The notes under the pieces were generated by a model that searched no databases, was not told the DNA's origin, and worked only from the letters and a program-made list of their open reading frames with translations. A program made the position numbers and the translations under genes. Below, in pieces: positions 1 through 6,437 of a stretch of DNA of 36,151 bases (within the stretch, counting starts at the first letter, position 1; every line of letters begins with the position of its first letter). Origin of the DNA: Desulfomonilaceae bacterium (GTDB taxonomy: Bacteria; Desulfobacterota; Desulfomonilia; Desulfomonilales; Desulfomonilaceae); NCBI GenBank assembly GCA_031082285.1, contig JAVHLK010000050.1, positions 1-36,151 of the forward strand, written 5' to 3'.

Positions 1-440
1 GGGTGGGCCGCGGGGCGGGGTACACGGTAAACCTGCCCGTCTTCAAGCAGATGGAAGACGCGGATGTGGTACATATTTACCGGGACGTGCTTGTGCCGGT
101 GGTACGGAAGTACAAACCTCAGCTGATTCTCGTTGCCGCCGGCTTCGACGCGCATCACCGCGATCCGTTGGGACGGACCCGCTTGACGGAGCATTCATTC
201 CGATGGCTTACCCAGATCGTACTTCAGACCGCGGACGCCGTGAAGCGAGCTCCCATTCTCCTGGCACTTGAAGGCGGTTACGATAATTACGCCCTTGCGG
301 CTTCCGTGAGAGAAGTTCTCAAAGTGTTGACCACGAAAGAACGCCGGGAACGGATTCCTTTGACAAGGACCGTGCAAGCGGAACAACTGGTGGACAAAGT
401 AATCAACGTACACCGTGAATTCGGCATCTGGACGGACTGA
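1..440 (+). CDS. Histone deacetylase family protein, 3' part (AcuC/HDAC superfamily)
   Basis: The gene is cut by the left edge of the window, so only the C-terminal ~145 residues are visible; the GTG at position 3 is internal. The fragment has the class I/II deacetylase landmarks in order: a GRGAGYTVNLP segment (the Gly-rich 'G-x-G-x-T-x-N-x-P' loop), LILVAAGFDAHHRDPLG with the metal-binding Asp of the AGFDAH motif, and the LEGGYD active-site loop that normally precedes the terminal helices. Enzymes of this fold remove acetyl groups from lysines (AcuC) or hydrolyse acetylpolyamines, using a Zn or Fe ion. A gene for an acetyl-CoA-synthetase-like enzyme lies 227 bp downstream on the same strand, which recalls the acuC-acsA neighbourhood of Bacillus. 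The family is clear; the substrate is inferred from context only. Confidence 0.88.
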   Translation, partial: VGRGAGYTVNLPVFKQMEDADVVHIYRDVLVPVVRKYKPQLILVAAGFDAHHRDPLGRTRLTEHSFRWLTQIVLQTADAVKRAPILLALEGGYDNYALAASVREVLKVLTTKERRERIPLTRTVQAEQLVDKVINVHREFGIWTD

Positions 441-482
441 TACCAATGCGCTTTCGAGGATGTAATATGGTGGAATGACGTC

Positions 483-542
483 TGCGGTGGATCTCCAAAG
501 TCCCGCGGGACGCGGGATCCGTAGCGGAGGAGATTCACCGCA
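483..542. repeat. Nested 60-bp palindrome between the deacetylase and synthetase genes
   Basis: Outer arms 483-496 and 529-542 are reverse complements at 13 of 14 positions. Inside them lies a second stem, TCCCGC (501-506) with GCGGGA (512-517). There is no T-run after it, so it is not a standard intrinsic terminator, although it could still stop or protect the upstream transcript. The form resembles extragenic palindromic (REP-like) elements. Confidence 0.6.
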
Positions 543-570
543 AACGACGGCAAAGAGCGCTGAACCTATG

Positions 571-599
571 TTGCTTGTTTGAAAGCACATTGGTATGAT
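571..599 (+). promoter_or_regulatory. Possible sigma70-type promoter for the acyl-CoA synthetase
   Basis: TTGCTT (571-576) and TATGAT (594-599) are separated by 17 bp and lie 69 bp upstream of the synthetase ATG. The -10 box is good and the -35 box is only partly matched. The call rests on sequence match alone. Confidence 0.4.
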
Positions 600-667
600 T
601 TGAGCTTCGGCGGCCGGCTCCGAACGGTCCGCGTCACAATGGGCGGAGAAATCGTGAAGGAAAACGA

Positions 668-2386
668 ATGATAAAGGCTCGAATACCAGCTGAAAACCCT
701 GACGCGAATCTCAAGTCGTACTATCGAACGTATCAGAGCTTTTCTTGGTCCCAATTGGAAAAAGAATTTCATCGGATGAAAGGAAACCTGATCAACATAG
801 TCCACGAGGCGATTGATCGATGGGCCGCCGACCCGGTGCAGGGAGGCAAGCCTGCTCTCACTGTCGAGCAGGGCGGAGAGGTAAAGACTTTTTCCTTCCG
901 GGAACTCAGGGACGAGTCATGTCGATGGGCGAACCTTCTTGCTCGGCACGGCTTCCAGAGAGGAGATCGACTATTCATTTTCTTACCCCCGTGCCCGGAA
1001 ATCTACCTGGCTATGCTCGGCAGTGCACGCATTGGTGTTATTTTCTGCAATTTGTATCCTACCCTGGGATTTGAAGAGATCGAATGGCGATTGGCAAATG
1101 CGGAACCCAAAGGCGTGGTCACCAATCCCGACCTTGTGGAACACCTTTCTTCCGAAGCCATGAAGGGGTCAAAGACCGTCTTTCTTACTTCCGGTGAACG
1201 CCCCGGTCTCTTCGCATGGGAAGTTGTGGTGCCTGAGGTTCTTCATCGCATGCCCACGGACTTTGAGACTGTCTGGGTGCCGCCCGAAACTCCGTTGTAT
1301 CTGCTGTACAGTTCCGGTTCCACGGGCCCCGCGAAAGGGGTGGTACATGCCCACCGGGACATGGCGGGACACCTCATGACCGGCCGCTACGTTCTTGACC
1401 TGCGACAGGATTCCATCCTCTGGACGGATGGAAATCCCGCGTGGGTTACCGGAACCGTGTACGGCGCGTTCGCTCCATGGATTTGCGGTGCCGCGTCGGT
1501 GATACAGGGTGACGGGTTTTCCGCTTCCACATGGTATCGGACCATTGAACGCCACCGAGTGACGGTATGGTACACGACCCCGAGAAGAATCAGGCGTCTC
1601 ATGGAGGCCGGCGGGGACCTTCCCGGCCGATACGATTTTTCTCATCTGCGTCACATCGCAACCGCGGGCGAGACACTACCGCCGGAGCTGTTCTATTGGG
1701 TGAGAAAGAATCTGAAGCACTCGCCACACGACACGTGGTGGATGACGGAGACCGGGATGATCTGCATTGCCAACTATCCGTCACATCAAATCAAACCGGG
1801 GTCCATGGGGAAACCGGTCCCCGGAGTCGAGGCTGCGGTGTTTGATTCCAAGGGCGAACAGTTGTCCATTCTCACATTCGGAGAGCTTGGCTTGAGAGCG
1901 GGCTGGCCGGCCATGATGCAAAGCATATGGCGAGACGGCGCTCGATACGCGGAGTATTTCCGGGGAGACTGGTTCATGACCGGCGATATGGTGATCAAGG
2001 ACGAGGACGGCCACTACTACCACCAGGGGAGAAACGACGACTTGATCAAAGCCGGCCAGGAGTTCATCGGGCCTTACGAGATAGAGGCCGTTCTGAGGCA
2101 GCATCCGGCGGTGGCTGAGGCCGCGGTCATTTCCAAGAGCTCGGAGGGAGGAACGCCCGTAGTCAAGGCTTTTGTCACCATTAACAAGACTTACACGCAG
2201 TCCGCACGTCTGAACCATGAAATCAAGACCTTTGTGAGAACCCACCTTTCTTCCGAAGTGCATATCGCGGAGATCGAGTTTCTGGCTGAACTTCCAAAGA
2301 CCCGTTCCGGAAAACTCGTCCGCAGGGCCCTCCGAGCCATGGAATTGGGCTTGCCGAGCGGAGACCCCTCCAACTTGCAGGACTGA
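668..2386 (+). CDS. Acetyl-CoA synthetase-like AMP-forming acyl-CoA synthetase (572 aa)
   Basis: This adenylating enzyme activates a carboxylic acid with ATP to an acyl-AMP and then transfers it to CoA. The ANL-superfamily core motifs are present: the P-loop YSSGSTGPAKGVVHAH (around residues 215-230), the WWMTETG region near residue 360, the hinge GRNDDLIKAGQEF-G-YEIE near residue 455, and LPKTRSGK near the C-terminus, whose last Lys (K549) is the catalytic lysine that protein acetyltransferases modify in Acs enzymes. The length equals that typical of AcsA. The hinge reads KAGQEFIGPYE instead of the usual KTSGYRVGPFE, so acetate specificity is not certain; propionate or another short acid is possible. 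The ATG has AAGGA six bases upstream. The upstream deacetylase neighbour suggests control by lysine acetylation. Confidence 0.88.
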   Translation: MIKARIPAENPDANLKSYYRTYQSFSWSQLEKEFHRMKGNLINIVHEAIDRWAADPVQGGKPALTVEQGGEVKTFSFRELRDESCRWANLLARHGFQRGDRLFIFLPPCPEIYLAMLGSARIGVIFCNLYPTLGFEEIEWRLANAEPKGVVTNPDLVEHLSSEAMKGSKTVFLTSGERPGLFAWEVVVPEVLHRMPTDFETVWVPPETPLYLLYSSGSTGPAKGVVHAHRDMAGHLMTGRYVLDLRQDSILWTDGNPAWVTGTVYGAFAPWICGAASVIQGDGFSASTWYRTIERHRVTVWYTTPRRIRRLMEAGGDLPGRYDFSHLRHIATAGETLPPELFYWVRKNLKHSPHDTWWMTETGMICIANYPSHQIKPGSMGKPVPGVEAAVFDSKGEQLSILTFGELGLRAGWPAMMQSIWRDGARYAEYFRGDWFMTGDMVIKDEDGHYYHQGRNDDLIKAGQEFIGPYEIEAVLRQHPAVAEAAVISKSSEGGTPVVKAFVTINKTYTQSARLNHEIKTFVRTHLSSEVHIAEIEFLAELPKTRSGKLVRRALRAMELGLPSGDPSNLQD

Positions 2387-2546
2387 TTGATATCAATGTT
2401 ATTTCCTGAACTTTTTTCCTGAGCCGATCTTTCAAAACACGCAACGTGTCTTATGTTATGGTCAGAGTTCGTCCGACTCGAGGGATGCGGAATCTGTGGG
2501 CGTTATTGGCACAGGTTCCGTTTTCCCGTTAGTGGAGCCGTCAGTC

Positions 2547-3998
2547 ATGTCTCGAGAAAAGCCGTACACATTCAAGAAGATTGACGATGTTCGCTGGGAG
2601 ATACCCCGTTCCGGCAGGATGAGAGTTCCCGGCCTGATCTTTGCCGATGAGAGACTACTCCCGGACATAGAGAGCGACCGGAGCGCGGATCAGGTGTACA
2701 ACGTGGCTCACCTTCCGGGAATCGTGGGGCGGTCCATGGCCATGCCCGACGTACACTGGGGATACGGTTTCCCCATCGGAGGGGTGGCGGCCTTTGATCC
2801 TGACGAAGGAGTCGTCTCCCCGGGGGGTGTGGGGTACGACATCAACTGTGGAGTCCGACTGGCCGTGACCGCTCTCGATCGGGACGCGGTAATTGGAAGA
2901 ATCAAGGACCTGATCAACGGTCTGTTCGCTCAAGTACCCAGTGGAGTAGGGTCGAGGGGCGGCATTCGTCTCAACCGGCAGGAATTGTCCCGTGTACTGA
3001 AGGCGGGAGCGGAATGGGCGATAAAGCAGGGAATGGGCGAAATGTCCGACCTGGACCACATCGAAGATCGCGGCATCATCATGGGCGCGGATCCCGACAT
3101 AATCAGTGAACGCGCCTTTGCACGGGGGAAGGACCAACTCGGTACGCTCGGCTCGGGCAACCATTTCCTGGAAATCGGATTTATCGAAGAGATATTTGAC
3201 GAAGCCACCGCGGCTCAATGGGGCCTGTGGGAAGGTCAGGTCACTACGATGGTCCACAGCGGCTCCCGGGGATTCGGTCATCAGGTCTGCGACGATTTCC
3301 TCGCCCGAATGGTGAAGAGCGTTCGCAAGGAGGGCCTTGAACTTCCCGACACCCAGCTGGCGTGCACCCGTCTCAACAGCGCACTGGCCAAGGAGTACCT
3401 TGCGGCAATGGCAGCGGCCGCGAACTATGCGTTCGCCAACCGACAAGTACTCATGCATCTGGCGCGCACCGCGTGGGAGAAGTCGCTGGGTTTGTCTCCG
3501 CGTGAACTACAGTTCAGGCTGCTGTACGACGTGTGTCACAACATCGCCAAGTTCGAGCAACACACGATCAATGGAGAGACGAGGACCGTCTGCGTTCACA
3601 GGAAAGGGGCCACCCGGTCGTTTCCCGCGCATCACCCCGTGCTTCCTATCAAGTTTCGCTCAACCGGCCAACCAGTGCTTATTCCGGGCGACATGGGGCG
3701 CGCTTCATACATACTGGCAGGCGAACAAGGCTCCATGAAGGAGAGCTTCGGTTCTGCGTGCCACGGAGCCGGACGGCTTCTGTCGAGGAGCGCGGCACTC
3801 AAGGTGACCAAAGGAAGAGCCGTGGAACGGGAACTTCAGGACAAGGAAGTCTTTCCACGATGGGTGGGACGGAAAACCTTGCGGGAAGAAGTCCCCGAAG
3901 CGTACAAGGATGTCAGCCTGGTGGTGGACGTTGTGCAGAGGGCCGGCCTGGCCCGCAAGGTTGCCAAGATACGCCCCATGGGTGTCGTCAAGGGGTAG
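2547..3998 (+). CDS. rtcB: RtcB tRNA-splicing/RNA-repair ligase
   Basis: RtcB joins RNA 2',3'-cyclic phosphate or 3'-phosphate ends to 5'-hydroxyl ends in a GTP- and Mn-dependent reaction in the cytoplasm. Family landmarks are intact: MPDVHWGYGFPIGGVAAF, GGVGYDINCGVR with the metal-ligand Cys101, GTLGSGNHFLEIG, VHSGSRGFGHQV, YDVCHNIAK and ACHGAGR, where His406 corresponds to the guanylylated histidine. I place the start at the ATG at 2547, giving 484 residues, close to the ~480 of archaeal-type RtcB, with GTGGAG nine bases upstream; an in-frame GTG at 2496 would add 17 residues without family similarity. No archease gene or RtcR-type regulator is visible beside it. The gene appears to stand alone between its neighbours. 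Confidence 0.96.
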   Translation: MSREKPYTFKKIDDVRWEIPRSGRMRVPGLIFADERLLPDIESDRSADQVYNVAHLPGIVGRSMAMPDVHWGYGFPIGGVAAFDPDEGVVSPGGVGYDINCGVRLAVTALDRDAVIGRIKDLINGLFAQVPSGVGSRGGIRLNRQELSRVLKAGAEWAIKQGMGEMSDLDHIEDRGIIMGADPDIISERAFARGKDQLGTLGSGNHFLEIGFIEEIFDEATAAQWGLWEGQVTTMVHSGSRGFGHQVCDDFLARMVKSVRKEGLELPDTQLACTRLNSALAKEYLAAMAAAANYAFANRQVLMHLARTAWEKSLGLSPRELQFRLLYDVCHNIAKFEQHTINGETRTVCVHRKGATRSFPAHHPVLPIKFRSTGQPVLIPGDMGRASYILAGEQGSMKESFGSACHGAGRLLSRSAALKVTKGRAVERELQDKEVFPRWVGRKTLREEVPEAYKDVSLVVDVVQRAGLARKVAKIRPMGVVKG

Positions 3999-4139
3999 CC
4001 GTGGCTCGGCATTCGGCTCGACGGACGCGGTCTCCCGCCTCGCGACCGTGCATAAAGGCACTCCAGTGGGCACCCGCAATGGTATGAATGAGAACTACTG
4101 CTGAAATGAAATTGCTCGAATGCGACGGGAGGTCTTCTC

Positions 4140-4475
4140 ATGTCGAAGGTCAATTGGGCCAGAGTGAAGGAGATACTTGATAATTCACTAATAAGATGGC
4201 AAACGGAACACGGTCGTGAACCGAAAATGAGAGCGGTTCACGAAGGGCATATAGGATGGAACTCGAAAGAAGAACTTATGGAGAGTCGGCCGTACGACAA
4301 ACAGCTCATCGAACCCGACAAGATCGGAAACGGTCGCGCAGAAGAGACCAACCTGGTAAGGATTCTCAAGAAGAACATCGGGGGATTCAGGCGAATGCCC
4401 TCTCGGGGACCTTACATTCCCGATGACGAAATCAATGAGCTGGTCCAATGGATCAATGACGGTGTGCCGGATTAG
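4140..4475 (+). CDS. Small hypothetical protein with a cytochrome c-like tail but no CxxCH
   Basis: This 111-residue protein has no signal peptide or membrane segment. Its C-terminal third (GFRRMPSRGPYIPDDEINEL then VQWINDGVPD) closely resembles the last helix of small c-type cytochrome domains, where a Met in an MP motif serves as axial haem ligand and the chain ends with a W-I helix. No cysteine is present anywhere, so covalent haem attachment is impossible. The N-terminal half is charged and unrecognised. The start has GGGAGG about nine bases upstream. It is convergent with the DUF2062 gene: the stop codons are 29 bp apart and a 7-bp inverted repeat (TGAGCGG 4478-4484 with CCGCTCA 4501-4507) spans the junction. 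Function is unknown; the cytochrome likeness is by eye and could be superficial. Confidence 0.7.
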   Translation: MSKVNWARVKEILDNSLIRWQTEHGREPKMRAVHEGHIGWNSKEELMESRPYDKQLIEPDKIGNGRAEETNLVRILKKNIGGFRRMPSRGPYIPDDEINELVQWINDGVPD

Positions 4476-4504
4476 GATGAGCGGAGGATGGTTGCACGAG
4501 CCGC

Positions 4505-5305
4505 TCAACGCTTCCGATCGTGCGCTCGGGGCATGGCTTGTTCCATTTTTGCGAGAAGTTTATCGTATGTGACCCCCATGTGAGCGGCCTTGCGCCGACA
4601 GTGCGCACGCTGCACGCGGAGGCCGACTACGTATCCGAGTACCGCGGACGATGTCGCCAGAATGAATGAGGTGACTCCCCATCGAAGCAATATGTCGCAG
4701 CCGAGGTACATAAACTGATGAATTGATTGGAGGAAGTGGTCTGCGTGAACTATGGGGGCCATAACCTCTCTGAACATTTCTCCTGTCAGAGCAACCGGCC
4801 TGTCCAGTATCAGAGACCCGAGATAGTAGTAACCATAGTACATGGGAATCATGGTGAACGGGTTGTTCACCCATGAAAAGGCAAAGGCGACCACCGTGTT
4901 GTATCGGAAGACCGCGCGCAGCACTCCCATTACGGCCAATTGAGCACCGACGGGAACCCCGAAACCTACGGCGAGTCCCACGGCGATCCCGCGGGCATCG
5001 AACCAGGGAGGGTTGGTGGATCCTATCAACGGCTCGATGAAGTGCACTCGGAACAGCTTCCAGAGCCGGGAGTGCGTTTCTCGAGCAGGTTCCGTTCCGT
5101 TGGATTCGGCTTGCCGACGGCCCTCTGCCGTCGGAGTGTCCTCTCCCCGGCCTTCCGCATCTTCAGAGTCTTGATCTACACGTTCCTCAATGCGCTGCGG
5201 CTGCAAGCTCTCATCACCCGTCAATTCGTTTTGCCGACGTGGATCGAGACACCCAATGGATGATCTCCAGCTTGAGATCCTACCGCATGATAATGACGAA
5301 TACAC
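4505..5305 (-). CDS. DUF2062 domain membrane protein
   Basis: This is a predicted inner-membrane protein of up to 266 residues. The segment from residue ~95 to ~240 has the DUF2062 pattern: GIAVGLAVGFGVPVGAQLAV, then FAFSWVNNPFTMIPMYYGYYYLG, followed by a third hydrophobic stretch near residue 215. DUF2062 proteins have two to four spans and no settled biochemical role; some are linked to cell-envelope glycan or lipid biosynthesis. The first ~75 residues are hydrophilic, rich in Glu, Asp and Arg, and unlike the family, so the start is uncertain: the GTG at 5305 has no clear ribosome binding site and a shorter product is possible. It is divergent from the thymidylate-synthase-like gene, with 208 bp between them. 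Confidence 0.82.
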   Translation of the reverse strand: MYSSLSCGRISSWRSSIGCLDPRRQNELTGDESLQPQRIEERVDQDSEDAEGRGEDTPTAEGRRQAESNGTEPARETHSRLWKLFRVHFIEPLIGSTNPPWFDARGIAVGLAVGFGVPVGAQLAVMGVLRAVFRYNTVVAFAFSWVNNPFTMIPMYYGYYYLGSLILDRPVALTGEMFREVMAPIVHADHFLQSIHQFMYLGCDILLRWGVTSFILATSSAVLGYVVGLRVQRAHCRRKAAHMGVTYDKLLAKMEQAMPRAHDRKR

Positions 5306-5417
5306 GCGATTAGTTGTCCCGGCAACTTTTTTTTGGAACGGTGGAGACCAATTTCGTTGTCGGCTTCGCCCGCGTTGACGCCGGCCGCGGTTTCTCCACG
5401 GTTCAAGCCAAAAGGAT

Positions 5418-5445
5418 TTGACTTGTGTCTTGACGCGGATATGAT
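5418..5445 (+). promoter_or_regulatory. Probable sigma70-type promoter for the thymidylate synthase-like gene
   Basis: TTGACT (5418-5423) and TATGAT (5440-5445) are separated by 16 bp and lie about 70 bp upstream of the ATG at 5514. Both boxes match the consensus at five of six positions. The gene also has a strong AAAGGAGG ribosome binding site just before its start. Confidence 0.55.
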
Positions 5446-5513
5446 CTGTCGAGTCGTTTCAGGAAATACCACACAAGTCGATTCACTGCACAGGGCTCAA
5501 AAGGAGGTCCACA

Positions 5514-6233
5514 ATGAAGCCGATTCTCATTGACGCAACCACCATCCCTGATGCTTGGTTCCAATGCCTCTATACCTTGATTGAGGAATCGCGCAAACCC
5601 AACGGCGCGGCCCGACGATATACCGTGGACACGGGCTCGAACCCGGGTGCGGACAGAATAGAATTTGACATGGTTATGGTGCACATACGGCATCCGGGAG
5701 TGCGACCGTTGCTTCCTCAGATCCCCGAGCACCTGAACCTTCCGCCGGTGGCCGACGAAAAGTACCTCGCAGAGTACATGCCCTATCTGCTCTCACCGCA
5801 AAAGGCGCCGGGAGAACACTATACGTATGGAGAACGCCTGCAGATTGCCTGGCAATTCGTGATCGACTACTACAAGAAACACGGTCCCCGCACCAACCGC
5901 ATGTGCATGGAGGTGGGCAGGCCGGAGGATGTTTTTTTCTACGAGGACGTGGACGGCTCGAGCCCGTGTATGAGGTTGGTGGACACTCGAATAATGGACG
6001 GAAAGCTCCATTGGGTCGTCTATTTTCGATCGTGGAATCTCTGGTCGGGATTTCCGGTGAACCTTGCCGGCCTGCAGCAGGCCAAAGAGGTAATGGCTTC
6101 GGAGATCGGCGTGGAAGACGGAGAAATCGTGGCACTGTCAAAAGGTTTGAATATTCGAGATTATAACATTGAAGTGGCCCTCATGAGGCTACAGAAGGAC
6201 ACCGGCCTGAAACTGGGTGAAAGGTGCGAGTGA
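5514..6233 (+). CDS. Thymidylate synthase-fold protein with altered nucleotide-binding residues
   Basis: The 239-residue product aligns without gaps to the catalytic region of ThyA: C152 in the 'PC' motif, then DGKL at 162-165, R172-S173 and N183 match E. coli C146, DGKL, R166-S167 and N177. A TYGERLQIAWQ segment near residue 104 matches the YGxRL motif and TNRMCMEVGRPED matches the loop before the catalytic Cys. The family methylates or hydroxymethylates C5 of dUMP or dCMP using methylene-tetrahydrofolate. Two things differ: the D169 position is Asn175, and the HxY motif that binds the deoxyribose (H207/Y209) reads N-I-R in GLNIRDYNIE. The protein is shorter than bacterial ThyA and nearer the archaeal type. 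The catalytic Cys suggests activity, but the substrate may not be dUMP. A strong ribosome binding site (AAAGGAGG) precedes the ATG. Confidence 0.78.
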   Translation: MKPILIDATTIPDAWFQCLYTLIEESRKPNGAARRYTVDTGSNPGADRIEFDMVMVHIRHPGVRPLLPQIPEHLNLPPVADEKYLAEYMPYLLSPQKAPGEHYTYGERLQIAWQFVIDYYKKHGPRTNRMCMEVGRPEDVFFYEDVDGSSPCMRLVDTRIMDGKLHWVVYFRSWNLWSGFPVNLAGLQQAKEVMASEIGVEDGEIVALSKGLNIRDYNIEVALMRLQKDTGLKLGERCE

Positions 6234-6318
6234 CGGGCACGATAACGAGTTGCCCATGTGTCGGGCTTTCGGTTCCGGAGCTTGATCCCGAAAACGAGAG
6301 GCTGAGCCGGCAAGGCAC

Positions 6319-6347
6319 TTGATGCGGTCAGTAACCTTGTCTATACT
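6319..6347 (+). promoter_or_regulatory. Probable promoter for the 842-residue PLC-like protein
   Basis: TTGATG (6319-6324) and TATACT (6342-6347) are 17 bp apart, 90 bp before the ATG at 6438. A short hairpin, ACGGC-TTTAG-GCCGT, begins about where transcription would start. The match is by inspection only. Confidence 0.45.
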
Positions 6348-6437
6348 GATGCGACGGCTTTAGGCCGTTTCCATGAAGTCGTCAATCACTTCAGGGAGTT
6401 GATTTCATAGAGGTTGCAAGGAATAAGGAGACCGCGC

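Noticed and set aside
3533-4087. 184-codon plus-strand ORF overlapping the end of rtcB
   Set aside because: It overlaps most of its length with the well-supported rtcB in another frame and is rich in Arg and Gly, as shadow frames of GC-rich genes are.
4478-4507. 7-bp inverted repeat between convergent genes as a bidirectional terminator
   Set aside because: The 16-nt loop and lack of T-runs make this weak; kept only as a note in the 111-residue gene.
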